Source: Methylaequor sp045563055 (GTDB taxonomy: Bacteria > Pseudomonadota > Alphaproteobacteria > Methylaequorales > Methylaequoraceae). From it: a stretch of 64,000 nucleotides of DNA. The translations under genes and the position numbers were made by a program. The DNA lies in assembly GCA_045563055.1 (NCBI GenBank), contig JBJKUR010000006.1:1-64000 (forward strand), written 5' to 3'. How positions within the stretch are numbered: position 1 is the first letter of the stretch; every line of letters starts with the position of its first letter. The notes below the pieces were generated by a model. It ran no database searches and was not told where the DNA came from. It was given only the letters and a program-made list of their open reading frames with translations. This document shows, in pieces, positions 33,929 through 43,015 of this stretch.

Positions 33929-35251
33929 ATGCCAAGTAAGAAAATTTATCCTGTAAAAATCTCATTTCTCTCAGATCATCCCAAGGGTCTAGCAATCCTT
34001 TTTTTTACAGAGCTGTGGGAAAGATTTAGCTATTATGGAATGAGGGCAATTCTGGTGTTATATTTAGTTTCTAAAACTAATTCTGAAAATCCAGGTTTGG
34101 GGTGGACAAATTCTGAAGCAATACAATTGTATGGTTGGTATACAGCATCAGTGTATTTACTTTGTGTTCCTGGAGGTATCATTGCTGATAGATATCTCTC
34201 CAATAAAAAGGCCGTCCTTTATGGTGGTTTTTTATTGTGCCTCGGTCATTTCTCTTTAGCAATACAAAATATGTGGTTCTTTTATAATGGCTTACTATTT
34301 ATAATTCTGGGTGTTGGACTATTAAAGCCAAGTATTTCGACATTAGTAGGTTCCTTATATGACAAAAATGACCCGAGAAGAGATCAAGGATTTACTATTT
34401 TTTACATAGGTATTAATTTTGGGGCATTTTTCGCAAGTCTAACAGTAGGTTATGTTGGAGAAGTCTACGGATGGCATTATGGATTTTCGTTGGCAGGTAT
34501 TGGCATGTTAATAGGACAACTATTCTTTTTTTTTGGTAAAGATCGGTTGAGAGAAATAAATTCAATAAAAAAAAAGATTGTAATAAAAAAGTTAAAAGAT
34601 TTTGAAGTAGACAGGATAAAATTAATAGTTTTAGCAAGTTTTATTTTAGTTATCTTCTGGGCTGCATTTGAACAAGCTGGGGGATTAATGAATATATTTG
34701 CCTATCAAAAAACAGATAGATATTTACCTCTATTCGATTTTGAAGTCCCGGCAAGTTGGTTTCAATCAATTAACCCATTAATGATAATTTGTTTAGGTTT
34801 CTACGTTTCACTTTTTTGGTATTTTCTAGAAAAAAAAAAGGTGGTTAGTTCATCAATCTTCAAAATAGCGATTGGTATTATAATTATGGGTTTAGGGTTT
34901 ATTTTTATGTATTTTGCCTCTTTGCAATATGAAATGTACGGAAAGTCTTTTATGTTTTGGCTTGTATTAGCTTATTTATTTCATACATTGGGTGAGTTAT
35001 GTGCTTCACCAGTAATATTATCTTATATTACTAAACTTTCCCCAAAGACATTAGTGTCCTCAATTATGGGTATCTACTTTGCAGCTATTGGAATAGGGAA
35101 TAAAATTGCTGGGCTGATTGGACAGTACTCAGAAAAGCTCGGTGAGCAATTCATTTTTTTGGGTATAACCTCTATCTGTATTAGTGTTGGAGTAATTGTG
35201 ATAGTATTTAATAAAAAATTATCAAAATTGTCTCATGGAATTGACAATTAA
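33929..35251 (+). CDS. POT-family proton-dependent peptide transporter
   Basis: A 440-residue major-facilitator protein with about 12 membrane helices. The POT signature 'FTELWERFSYYGMRAILVLY' is complete near the N-terminus and includes the ExxER proton-coupling motif. 'GGIIADRYLSNKKAVLYGG' and 'FTIFYIGINFGAFFAS' also match. It imports di- and tripeptides with protons. Start chosen at ATG 33929. It is followed five bases later by tRNA-Arg on the same strand. Confidence 0.93.
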   Translation: MPSKKIYPVKISFLSDHPKGLAILFFTELWERFSYYGMRAILVLYLVSKTNSENPGLGWTNSEAIQLYGWYTASVYLLCVPGGIIADRYLSNKKAVLYGGFLLCLGHFSLAIQNMWFFYNGLLFIILGVGLLKPSISTLVGSLYDKNDPRRDQGFTIFYIGINFGAFFASLTVGYVGEVYGWHYGFSLAGIGMLIGQLFFFFGKDRLREINSIKKKIVIKKLKDFEVDRIKLIVLASFILVIFWAAFEQAGGLMNIFAYQKTDRYLPLFDFEVPASWFQSINPLMIICLGFYVSLFWYFLEKKKVVSSSIFKIAIGIIIMGLGFIFMYFASLQYEMYGKSFMFWLVLAYLFHTLGELCASPVILSYITKLSPKTLVSSIMGIYFAAIGIGNKIAGLIGQYSEKLGEQFIFLGITSICISVGVIVIVFNKKLSKLSHGIDN

Positions 35252-35255
35252 AAAA

Positions 35256-35332
35256 GCGCCCGTAGCTCAACTGGATAGAGCATTTGATTTCGGCTCAAAA
35301 GGTTAAGGGTTCGAATCCTTTCGGGCGCACCA
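35256..35332 (+). tRNA. tRNA-Arg (anticodon TCG)
   Basis: A 77-base cloverleaf with encoded CCA. The acceptor GCGCCCG pairs with CGGGCGC, the D arm contains TAGCTCAACTGGATAGAGC, and the T arm contains GGGTTCGAATCC. The anticodon stem TTTGA/TCAAA encloses TTTCGGC, giving anticodon TCG for arginine CGN codons. It starts four bases after the transporter stop and may be read through from it. Confidence 0.95.
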
Positions 35333-35393
35333 AATAATCGTAAAAAAAAAATCTTTTATTGCAATTCTTGTTTTTTTTAATTAATTCATTCGT

Positions 35394-35618
35394 ATGAGGG
35401 TAGTTTTAAAAAGTAACGATTTTGTATTTATTAGTTGGGTAAAAAATATTTTTAATTCGAATTCAATAAAGTTTTATACATTAGATGAGGAGATGTCTAC
35501 CATGGAAGGTAATATAACGGCCATTCCTGTGAGGATTATGGTTGATGATTCTGATTTTCAGAAAGCCAAAAAAATCTTAGAAATTGAAAAAGGGATTATT
35601 GAATCTAGACATGAATGA
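35394..35618 (+). CDS. DUF2007-family small protein
   Basis: A 74-residue protein with the DUF2007 pattern: 'VVLKSNDFVFISWVKNIFNS', then a 'IKFYTLDEEMSTMEG' stretch and 'RIMVDDSDFQKAKKIL'. The fold is GlnB-like and its role is unknown, sometimes described as a putative signal transducer. The last 14 bases overlap the 3' end of the convergent YgjP gene. Confidence 0.83.
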   Translation: MRVVLKSNDFVFISWVKNIFNSNSIKFYTLDEEMSTMEGNITAIPVRIMVDDSDFQKAKKILEIEKGIIESRHE

Positions 35619-36309
35619 ATTGTCCTCCATATTCTCTCAACCATTTTTTTCTTATTTGATAACCAGGATATATTTTTTCAACAAGGATCCAAAAATCTTT
35701 TGAATGATTAGGAACTTTAATATGTGAAAGCTCATGTATCATAACATAATCTATGACTTTAGGTGGTAGCATTATCAATTTCCAATTTAATAGGATTACT
35801 CCTCTACAATCGCAACTTCCCCATCTACTTTTAAATGACTTTATTTTTAATTTTTTATAGGGTATGCGAATTTGTTTAGATAAATAATCAATTCTTTTTT
35901 TTAGATAATTATTAGCTTGATTTTTGAGCCAAGCTACTACCATTTTTTTTCTATTTTGTTTTTTATTTATGTCTAGTTCAACTTTTAAAATACCATTTTT
36001 AAATAAAATTCTTTCATTTTCTTTCTCTATGAATTCTAGTCTTACTTTCTTAAACCTTAGTCTAATGAAATTATCCTCAAGTGAAATTGGATTAACACTA
36101 CATTTTAAGGAGTTTTGAATTTTTTCTTGAATCCATTTGTTTTTTTTTTTTATGATTTTTTTTAAGTAAAGATTTGGAGTGAGAAAAGGACACATGATTT
36201 CAGCTTCTCCATTTCTTACCCTCAACATTATTGTTTTTTTTCTTTTCGTAGTCCTAATTATTTTTATATTTTCAAAATAAGAAATTTTTTTATTTTGGAA
36301 AGAAAACAC
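35605..36309 (-). CDS. YgjP-like zinc metallopeptidase (DUF45)
   Basis: A 234-residue cytoplasmic metalloprotease-like protein. Its core has 'FKSRWGSCDCRGVILLNWKL' and the zinc motif 'YVMIHELSHIKVPNHSKDFW' (HELSH plus a later His). The N-terminal half is basic. Some relatives sit beside restriction systems, but here the neighbours are ordinary small enzymes. It lies seven bases after the phosphatase gene. Confidence 0.9.
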   Translation of the reverse strand: MFSFQNKKISYFENIKIIRTTKRKKTIMLRVRNGEAEIMCPFLTPNLYLKKIIKKKNKWIQEKIQNSLKCSVNPISLEDNFIRLRFKKVRLEFIEKENERILFKNGILKVELDINKKQNRKKMVVAWLKNQANNYLKKRIDYLSKQIRIPYKKLKIKSFKSRWGSCDCRGVILLNWKLIMLPPKVIDYVMIHELSHIKVPNHSKDFWILVEKIYPGYQIRKKWLREYGGQFIHV

Positions 36310-36316
36310 AATTCGA

Positions 36317-36895
36317 CTACTTTCCTAAAAATATATTCAAAACCTTACCCTTCTCTATTTCTATAAAGGTTAAGGATCCGTATTTTATTTTTTTCCAATA
36401 ATCTTTTACAAGCTTATCAAATGGCTCACCAGTCAATATTGAAACCATACCATTAATACATCCGGCATGACATACAATTAAACTGTCTTCACCAAGTGCA
36501 ATAACATTATTTAAGAAACCATCCAGCCTATTCAAAAACTCCTCATTACTTTCTCCGTTAGGAATCTTAAAATTTAAAAGATTATTCTCCCATTCATAAA
36601 TTAAATTATTTGGTATATCAGTTTTCACTCTCATTTCCCAATCACCCAAATTCATCTCTTTTATTCTATCATCAGTCTGATAAGACTTACATATTTCTTT
36701 GGTAAGTTTCACACACCTCTTTAGCGGACTAGATATAACTTTAAGTTTTTTCACATCAACCCCTTCGTTAAGAAGTTTTTTCTTTATAATTTTTACCTCT
36801 TGGTTAAAAGTTTTGGAAACGTCTAAATCTGTTTGTCCATAGAATGTATCTTCACTTACATCTAACGAGGTGTGTCTAAGTAAATAAATTTTCAT
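36317..36895 (-). CDS. Histidine phosphatase family protein (CobC-like)
   Basis: A 192-residue phosphoglycerate-mutase-fold phosphatase: 'YLLRHTSLDVSEDTFYGQTD' (RHT with the nucleophile His), 'VISSPLKRCVKLTKEI', and the second His in 'LIVCHAGCINGMV'. RHT and 'YGQTD' resemble alpha-ribazole phosphatases of cobalamin synthesis, but no cobalamin operon is nearby, so the substrate is open. It overlaps acyP by one base. Confidence 0.85.
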   Translation of the reverse strand: MKIYLLRHTSLDVSEDTFYGQTDLDVSKTFNQEVKIIKKKLLNEGVDVKKLKVISSPLKRCVKLTKEICKSYQTDDRIKEMNLGDWEMRVKTDIPNNLIYEWENNLLNFKIPNGESNEEFLNRLDGFLNNVIALGEDSLIVCHAGCINGMVSILTGEPFDKLVKDYWKKIKYGSLTFIEIEKGKVLNIFLGK

Positions 36896-37176
36896 TAATA
36901 AAATATATTAAAATTTGAGTATTTCTTAAAAGGTTTTTTTTTTGTAAAAACTTCCTTAACTGATGATAACAAAGGACCTTTTTTACAATCGTTTAAGAAA
37001 GCCTTGATACTTTGTTCTTCACCACTTATTTCACATTCAACTGTTTGATCATCGCAATTTCTGACCCATCCATTAAGTGAATATGTCGTAGCTCTCTTTT
37101 TTAACCATGAACGAAAACCAACCCCTTGAACCCTGCCATAGATTTTACAAAAAATGTTCCCAAAATTATTTTTCAT
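36895..37176 (-). CDS. acyP: Acylphosphatase
   Basis: A 93-residue enzyme hydrolysing acyl phosphates. The catalytic arginine is R22 in 'YGRVQGVGFRSWLKKRA' and the catalytic asparagine is N40 in 'LNGWVRNCDD'. The C-terminus 'KKYSNFNIFY' is a short variant. It lies between fxsA (11-base overlap) and the phosphatase gene. Confidence 0.94.
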   Translation of the reverse strand: MKNNFGNIFCKIYGRVQGVGFRSWLKKRATTYSLNGWVRNCDDQTVECEISGEEQSIKAFLNDCKKGPLLSSVKEVFTKKKPFKKYSNFNIFY

Positions 37177-37561
37177 CTAAATCCTTATAGTCAACATCAA
37201 TAATTTCATCTGTACGTGTTTTTTTTACATCTGTGTAAAAATAATCTTTTGTTTTTTGTGGTATATATCCCCAGAAAATATTTCTTAAGGTCTTAATTAG
37301 CAGAAATAATCCTATAAAATCTGTCATAAACCCAGGAATTATTAATAAGAGACCGGCAATCTTCTTATAAATCCAGTCCTGTGGTTTATTGGTAATATTT
37401 TGTAAGTTTTCAATATTAATATCGGTTCTCAAAAAATAAATTCCAACTAATCCCGATGCAATTATTAGAAAAATCACTGGAAAAAAACCAAGAAAGTCTC
37501 CAAATAGTATAAATAGCATTATTTCAACAAATGGGATAAACAGAATAAATTTAAGATTCAT
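37166..37561 (-). CDS. fxsA: FxsA-family membrane protein
   Basis: A 131-residue inner-membrane protein. It begins 'FILFIPFVEIMLFILFGDFL' and continues with a second helix 'VIFLIIASGLVGIYFLR' and a third 'AGLLLIIPGFMTDFIGLFLL' containing the family's PGF-x-TD motif. FxsA overexpression relieves phage T7 exclusion in E. coli; the native role is unclear. A charged tail follows. Confidence 0.9.
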   Translation of the reverse strand: MNLKFILFIPFVEIMLFILFGDFLGFFPVIFLIIASGLVGIYFLRTDINIENLQNITNKPQDWIYKKIAGLLLIIPGFMTDFIGLFLLIKTLRNIFWGYIPQKTKDYFYTDVKKTRTDEIIDVDYKDLDEK

Positions 37562-37603
37562 TACTAATTATTAACACTAAAAAAAAATTACTCCTAATTA
37601 AAA

Positions 37604-38026
37604 ATGGCGCAAATTGAAAGCATATCATTAATAATCACAAAATTCATAATTCCATTTCTAGTGGGTGGATTTGTTTTTTTTTCAGTTATAATTGCACCTA
37701 ATATTTTTGCTAAGTTAGATCCAAAAAATGCAAGGATATTTGTAAGATCAATCTTCCCAAAAGTATATACATGGGGAATTATATTTACTTTAATTTTGAC
37801 TTTTTTATCCCTATTTTACAAATCCTCATTGTCTTTCATCTTTCTGGCAATATGTTCTGGATTCTTCTTTTCAAAATACTTTCTTATAAAATGGATCAAT
37901 GAACTTAGTGATATCCAAAATAAAACCAAAGAAGATAAAAAAAAGTTTTTTATCTTGCATACTCTTAGCGTAATAGTTTTTATATCTCAAATTCTACTGC
38001 TTACTTTTGTAAATTTTAAAATTTAG
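37604..38026 (+). CDS. DUF4149-like integral membrane protein
   Basis: A 140-residue protein with four predicted membrane helices ('IIPFLVGGFVFFSVIIAPNI', 'IIFTLILTFLSLFY', 'FIFLAICSGFFFSKYFL', 'VIVFISQILLLTFV'). The 'PNIFAKLD...ARIFVRSIFP' segment between helices one and two fits the DUF4149/TMEM205-like family. Function unknown. Its stop shares four bases with the stop of the convergent HAD gene. Confidence 0.75.
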   Translation: MAQIESISLIITKFIIPFLVGGFVFFSVIIAPNIFAKLDPKNARIFVRSIFPKVYTWGIIFTLILTFLSLFYKSSLSFIFLAICSGFFFSKYFLIKWINELSDIQNKTKEDKKKFFILHTLSVIVFISQILLLTFVNFKI

Positions 38027-38778
38027 TTTTTAATAATATGTGTTAAAAGTTCTAAATTTACACAAAAATTATTATAAGTTTTTCCTTTAATTACCTTAAA
38101 AGGTTTATCTTCCTCGCCAAGGTCAGAGACAACAAGTTTTGCTCCTTCAAAGGCCTCTCCCTTTGTAAAAATGGATGGTGTAACAATAATATTAATATTT
38201 GCATTTCTAGCCGACTCAACTCCTCTTGGGGAGTCCTCTATTGCGACGCATGATTGGGAGGGTAACATTAACTGATCCAATACCCACTCATAAATTTCTG
38301 GTGAAGGTCTTTTATTTTTCGTACATGATCCATGTGCTATTAAATCAAATGTTTCTATTGGGTTTATATTTAAACCTCTCTGAAATAATGTTAAAAGGTT
38401 CTCTCGAGACGTAGATGATACAATCACCATTTTAATCTTATGATTTTTTAACTCATTTATCAGTCTGAGCACACCAGGTCTAGTTTGAATGGCTGATTCT
38501 AAGATAAAATCTTCAAAGATCTCATTTTTAACTTTGTGGATTGAATTAATATATTTAGATAGATTTTTATAGTCTAACATTTCTGGCCAAGCTCTTTTTA
38601 TATAGTGCTTTATTCTTTCCTCACCACTGCCCACGTTTATGAGTTCCTTATAAATCGCTTCATCCCAGAACCAATCAAGATTGAATTCTTTGAATGACTC
38701 ATTAAAAGATCTTCTATGAAGATCTTCTGTCTCTGCAATTGTTCCATCAACATCAAATAATACAGCACTAAGTAACAT
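38023..38778 (-). CDS. HAD-superfamily hydrolase, CbbY-like
   Basis: A 251-residue phosphatase-type protein with motif I 'LFDVDGTIAETEDLHRRSF', motif II 'MVIVSSTSRENL', and motifs III/IV 'KRPSPEIYEWVL' and 'VAIEDSPRGVESA'. The sequence resembles CbbY/beta-phosphoglucomutase proteins rather than GmhB. It overlaps hldE by 11 bases. A role as heptose-bisphosphate phosphatase is possible from context but not from the motifs. Confidence 0.87.
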   Translation of the reverse strand: MLLSAVLFDVDGTIAETEDLHRRSFNESFKEFNLDWFWDEAIYKELINVGSGEERIKHYIKRAWPEMLDYKNLSKYINSIHKVKNEIFEDFILESAIQTRPGVLRLINELKNHKIKMVIVSSTSRENLLTLFQRGLNINPIETFDLIAHGSCTKNKRPSPEIYEWVLDQLMLPSQSCVAIEDSPRGVESARNANINIIVTPSIFTKGEAFEGAKLVVSDLGEEDKPFKVIKGKTYNNFCVNLELLTHIIKN

Positions 38779-40192
38779 TCTTAATTTTCCTTATAATATT
38801 TGAGGTTGATTTTCCTCTTATACATTTTATTAAAACAACCTTTCCTCCCCACCTCTTAATGATATTATGACCTACAACTTCCTGGATTTTATAATCATTA
38901 CCTTTAAAGATAAGGCTAGGTTTTATTTTTTTAATAAGTTTGACTGGAGTTTCTTCATTGAAGATAACTATTCTATCAATAAAATTAAAATTCTCCAAAA
39001 CCTCTGAACGTTCTTTTTGACTAAGTATAGGTCTGTCGCTTCCTTTTATTTTCTTGATAGATTTATCACTATTAAGCCCTAAAATGAGGAAATCACACTT
39101 TTTTCTGGCTTCCTTTAGATAATAGATATGTCCTTGATGAATTAGATCAAAGCATCCATTAGTAAAACCAATTTTCTTACCTTGATTTTTATTAAGTTCT
39201 GACATAATTTCATTTAATGAACATAGTTTTTCTTTTTTATTAGAATCCAAAAAATCTATTTTATTGACAACAGTGGTTCCAAACTTCGCAACTGCAATAC
39301 CCGCTGCATCATTAGCGATCTCTGCTGAATTATTTAGTGTCTTACCGTCTGCTATTCCAGAAGCTATGTATGCGAGTACTGTATCACCAGCTCCAGAAAC
39401 GTCAAAAACTTCTTTCGCTTTAGAAGGTAAATGGAACATTTGATTATTGCTACTAACAATTGAAATTCCCTGTGCGCTCCTAGTTGTTATAACCGAATGA
39501 AAATCGAATTTTTTGATAAGATTTTTTGATAACCTTACAACTAATTTTGATTCATCCTTCATGCTTTTTAAATCTTCCTGATTGGTTGTCTCTAATAGTT
39601 CTTTAAAATTGGGTGTTATGTATGTAGCACCTTTATACGATGAAAAATCATTTCTTTTGGGATCCACGATTATAATTTTACGTTTCTTTTTTGCTATTTC
39701 TATAATAGTTTTTAGAAAACTGTCAGTAAGCATACCCTTATTATAATCAGAGATAACTAACACACCAAAACTATCTATTTTTTTTTTAAATATTTGTACT
39801 AACTTTTGTTCAAGCTTTATGTCAATAGGCTTGCTAACCTCTCTATCTACTCTCAAAATTTGCTGGTTACCTGAGACAAATCTGATTTTTTTTGTGGTAC
39901 ATCTATGTTTATCAGTTATCAAATTAAATGATAAATTTTTAGATGAATTTAGCAATCTCCTTAAAACCAAGGACTCCTCATCATCTCCACAAATTGAAAT
40001 TATGTGACAGTGACTTCCTGCAGCACAAATATTTTTTGCTACGTTTCCACATCCTCCTAAAACCTCATATTTATTATCATTTATTTTAAGAACTGGAATG
40101 GGTGCTTCAGGCGAGATTCTTCTAACATCGCCATGTGAATAAGAATCAAGAATAATATCACCAATACATAAAATTTTTTCACTAGTGCTCAC
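38768..40192 (-). CDS. hldE: Bifunctional heptose-7-phosphate kinase / heptose-1-phosphate adenylyltransferase
   Basis: Makes ADP-heptose for the LPS core. 474 residues. The N-terminal PfkB-type kinase has 'IGDIILDSYSHGDVRRISPE', 'GGCGNVAKNI' and 'DVSGAGDTVLAYIASG'. The C-terminal adenylyltransferase has 'IGFTNGCFDLIHQGHIYYL' with the HxGH motif, and 'GLNSDKSIKKIKG'. It lies in a reverse unit with a UDP-sugar gene upstream and a HAD gene downstream, overlapping both. Confidence 0.96.
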   Translation of the reverse strand: MSTSEKILCIGDIILDSYSHGDVRRISPEAPIPVLKINDNKYEVLGGCGNVAKNICAAGSHCHIISICGDDEESLVLRRLLNSSKNLSFNLITDKHRCTTKKIRFVSGNQQILRVDREVSKPIDIKLEQKLVQIFKKKIDSFGVLVISDYNKGMLTDSFLKTIIEIAKKKRKIIIVDPKRNDFSSYKGATYITPNFKELLETTNQEDLKSMKDESKLVVRLSKNLIKKFDFHSVITTRSAQGISIVSSNNQMFHLPSKAKEVFDVSGAGDTVLAYIASGIADGKTLNNSAEIANDAAGIAVAKFGTTVVNKIDFLDSNKKEKLCSLNEIMSELNKNQGKKIGFTNGCFDLIHQGHIYYLKEARKKCDFLILGLNSDKSIKKIKGSDRPILSQKERSEVLENFNFIDRIVIFNEETPVKLIKKIKPSLIFKGNDYKIQEVVGHNIIKRWGGKVVLIKCIRGKSTSNIIRKIKNVT

Positions 40193-41139
40193 GTTTTCAG
40201 ACCATCCTTTAAAAGCATTTCAAAGTATTTAATTGTCTTTTTTAGACCAGAGGTTCTATCAAAATTTGGTTTCCATCCTAATTTCTCTGCTGCAAGTGAA
40301 ATATCCGGACATCTCATCTGGGGGTCGTCTATTGGTAATTTATTGTAAATAATCTTTGACCTGCTACCTGTAAGCTCTATGATTTCTCCTGCAAGCTCTA
40401 GAATTGTGATCTCACTAGGATTTCCAAGATTTACTGGGCCTGCAAAATTTTCCATATTCATCATTGCGCAAATCCCCGATATCAGATCATCAATATAACA
40501 GAAAGATCTTGTTTGCTCACCCTTTCCATAAACTGTTATATTTTTATTAGTCAAAGCCTGTAATATAAAATTTGACACAACTCTGCCGTCGTTAGGCTGC
40601 ATTCTTGGGCCAAAGGTATTAAAAATCCTTATGACTTTTACATCAATGTTATGTTGTCTTTTATAATCCCAGAAGATTGTTTCAGCACATCGCTTGCCTT
40701 CGTCATAACAAGCTCTAGGTCCCTCAATACTAACCGCACCTTTGTATGATTCTTTTTGAGGATGTATTTCTGGGTCTCCATAAATTTCAGATGTCGAAGC
40801 TTGCATTATTTTAGCTTTAGTTCTTTTCGCTAGCCCGAGCATATTAATTGCTCCATGAACACATGTTTTTACAGTTTGAACTGGATCGTTTTGATAATGT
40901 ATAGGTGAAGCTGGGCATGCAAAATTAAATATCTGATCAACTTCGATGTATAATGGAAAAGTAACATCATGTCTGATTAGCTCAAAATTCTTTTCACTCA
41001 GAATATTCTTTAGATTGTCCTTATTACCAGTGTAGAAGTTGTCGCAACAAATAACATAATGACCTTTTTTCAGAAGCTCCTCACAAAGAAAAGATCCAAT
41101 AAAACCAGCTCCGCCTGTCACTAAAACTCTTTTTTTCAT
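40189..41139 (-). CDS. UDP-glucuronate decarboxylase (UDP-xylose synthase)
   Basis: A 316-residue extended SDR. It shows NAD-binding 'VTGGAGFIGSFLCEELL', 'FNFACPASPIHYQNDPVQT', 'ASTSEIYGDPEIHPQ', the YxxxK motif in 'RACYDEGKRCAE', and 'RIFNTFGPRM'. The 'CPASP' segment is typical of UXS enzymes. It supplies UDP-xylose for surface polysaccharide or LPS. Four-base overlaps link it to DUF2141 and hldE. Confidence 0.93.
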   Translation of the reverse strand: MKKRVLVTGGAGFIGSFLCEELLKKGHYVICCDNFYTGNKDNLKNILSEKNFELIRHDVTFPLYIEVDQIFNFACPASPIHYQNDPVQTVKTCVHGAINMLGLAKRTKAKIMQASTSEIYGDPEIHPQKESYKGAVSIEGPRACYDEGKRCAETIFWDYKRQHNIDVKVIRIFNTFGPRMQPNDGRVVSNFILQALTNKNITVYGKGEQTRSFCYIDDLISGICAMMNMENFAGPVNLGNPSEITILELAGEIIELTGSRSKIIYNKLPIDDPQMRCPDISLAAEKLGWKPNFDRTSGLKKTIKYFEMLLKDGLKT

Positions 41140-41561
41140 TGCAATCTAATATTTAATTCAACAATATCGTCACTACCAACGAATACAGATGCATCCTCAA
41201 ATTTTGGAGGACCAAAAAAAACTTTTGCATTTTTGCTAAATCCATACATTTCTTGAGGTATTGATAGGAATGAGTCAAACTTATTATTTGAATTTTTATC
41301 ATGGTAAATAGCCAATGCATAAGTTGCTTCATCCAAGCCTTTTATGATAAGACCCTCACTTAAAACTTTTTCTACGGTCTCATAACCTCCCAAAATTCTT
41401 GAATCCTCTTCCAAAAAGTTCTCAGGATTATCATACACTCCAAAATGAATTGTTCCTATTTTTTCTTTGATATTTGACACCATAATTTTTATCTGCCCTG
41501 CATTAACATTAAAATTTAAAAAGTACAAAGCAAAGACAATTAAACTGATTTTATTTTTCAT
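41136..41561 (-). CDS. DUF2141 exported protein
   Basis: A 141-residue protein with a signal peptide (about 1-21, 'IVFALYFLNFNVNA') and the DUF2141 beta-sandwich pattern: 'TIHFGVYDNPENFLEE', 'TYALAIYHDKNSNNKFD' and 'MYGFSKNAKVFFGPPKFEDA'. Probably periplasmic; function unknown. It heads the UXS-hldE unit. Confidence 0.88.
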   Translation of the reverse strand: MKNKISLIVFALYFLNFNVNAGQIKIMVSNIKEKIGTIHFGVYDNPENFLEEDSRILGGYETVEKVLSEGLIIKGLDEATYALAIYHDKNSNNKFDSFLSIPQEMYGFSKNAKVFFGPPKFEDASVFVGSDDIVELNIRLQ

Positions 41562-41619
41562 ATTATAATTTTTTTATATATTAATAATAACAAAATTTGT
41601 ATGATTAATATCATCTAAA

Positions 41620-42315
41620 ATGAGATTTTACATTTTAAAAATAATAATATTATTGGTCATTTACTCAACCAACTTAAATATTGCAAAAGCAGACAATGAT
41701 AAAAAAGTCACTGCTATGCAACTTATTCACTCATCAGAACAAAGTCTTAAAAAACTTTTAAAAAATACTGAGCTAAAGAAATTAGGTGATTATCTAAATA
41801 ATTCAAGAGCTATTCTTATATTTCCTGAGGTTTATGAAGGAGGATTGATTTTTGGAGCCAAAGGGGGGAATGGGCTTTTATTGATTAGGAGGCCAGATGA
41901 AAGTTTTTCAGGCCCATTTTTCTATTCTATTGGTGGTTTAAGTTTCGGATTACAAATTGGAATAAAATCAGCTCAAGTTGCAATGACAATAATGACAAAT
42001 AGAGGTCTTAACTCCATAGTAAAAGAACGTATCAAACTAGGTGTCGATTTAGATACCGCACTTATAAATACAGGTGTCGGGTTTTCTGCAGAGAGTACCC
42101 TTAGATTAGCTGATGTTTATACTTTTTCTGATAATTCGGGTTTATTTGTAGGTGGATCATTTGAAGGATCATACCTTCAACCAAGAAATGATTTAAATAG
42201 AATTATACATGGAATGGAATTTACACCTGATAATGTTTTAGATAAAAAAGATATTTCTAAAGGTATAAATGGACTTATCAGAATTCTAAATGAAATTGAA
42301 TCTTATAAAAAATAA
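41620..42315 (+). CDS. SYLF-domain (Ysc84-like) exported protein
   Basis: A 231-residue protein with a signal peptide (about 1-25, 'ILKIIILLVIYSTNLNIAKA') and the SYLF lipid-binding domain: 'ILIFPEVYEGGLIFGAKGGN', 'GPFFYSIGGLSFGLQIGIKS' and 'GVDLDTALINTGVGF'. Eukaryotic members bind phosphoinositides; bacterial members are poorly known. Its end overlaps the next gene by 26 bases. Confidence 0.88.
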   Translation: MRFYILKIIILLVIYSTNLNIAKADNDKKVTAMQLIHSSEQSLKKLLKNTELKKLGDYLNNSRAILIFPEVYEGGLIFGAKGGNGLLLIRRPDESFSGPFFYSIGGLSFGLQIGIKSAQVAMTIMTNRGLNSIVKERIKLGVDLDTALINTGVGFSAESTLRLADVYTFSDNSGLFVGGSFEGSYLQPRNDLNRIIHGMEFTPDNVLDKKDISKGINGLIRILNEIESYKK

Positions 42316-43015
42316 AACTGAAGAACAAGCTGTGGTATTATGTGGTCACGGCTCTAGAGATAATAATTATTTAAGAGAATTAATTGAATTTGAAGAGAAA
42401 CTTAAACAAAAACTTTCTAAAATAAAAATTTTTCATTGTTTCATTGAAATTAATAGCCCAGGTATAGAAGAATGTCTTAAAAGTTTATCAAACCGTTTTA
42501 CAAAAATATTTTTTTTCCCACTATTACTCTTTGAGGGCAAGCATATGATTCAAGATATTCGAAAAAAAATTTATAATTTTAAAGGTTCGGAAAAAAATAA
42601 AATAATCCTAATAGAAAAACTCTCATTGATAAATGACATTTTGCCAATAATGCTTAAAAATCCTGAATTTAAGACGAAGTATGACACTATCATCACATCA
42701 TGTTCAATAAGCAAGAATCCGAATGTGATCAAAGAGCTTGAGATTTATACCTCGAAGTTATCTTCAAGATTAGGAATAACGAATAGAATTTTCCATTTTG
42801 TTGGAGATGAGTCTCTAGTCTACGAGGCGCTTAAAAAAAAGAATTGCAGATCACAAAATATAATTTTGCACCCAATCTTTTTTTTTAATGGCTTCTTGTA
42901 CAGAAAAAACATAGAAACCATAAAACAATTTTTTAAAATAACAGTCATTAAGCCATTAAATTACAATGAAAGTATAATTTCAATTGTTTCAAAGAAAATT
43001 TCTGAATTACTTTAG
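42290..43015 (+). CDS. CbiX/SirB-like sirohydrochlorin chelatase
   Basis: A 241-residue two-repeat protein. The first half is canonical: H20 in 'VLCGHGSRDNNYLREL', 'FFPLLLFEGKHMIQDI' (H85), and 'FIEINSPGIEECLKSL'. In the second half the first motif is eroded ('IITSCSIS') and the metal-binding H is lost ('FFNGFLYRKN'). A single active site in the first repeat could still insert cobalt or iron into sirohydrochlorin. A methylase-like gene of the same pathway lies at 43597. The 3' end overlaps the ankyrin gene. Confidence 0.72.
   Translation: MKLNLIKNKTEEQAVVLCGHGSRDNNYLRELIEFEEKLKQKLSKIKIFHCFIEINSPGIEECLKSLSNRFTKIFFFPLLLFEGKHMIQDIRKKIYNFKGSEKNKIILIEKLSLINDILPIMLKNPEFKTKYDTIITSCSISKNPNVIKELEIYTSKLSSRLGITNRIFHFVGDESLVYEALKKKNCRSQNIILHPIFFFNGFLYRKNIETIKQFFKITVIKPLNYNESIISIVSKKISELL

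Noticed and set aside
33907..33939. Ten-codon ATG frame before the peptide transporter
   Set aside because: It could be a leader peptide, but has no ribosome binding site or attenuator-like hairpin after it, and such frames are common by chance in AT-rich DNA.
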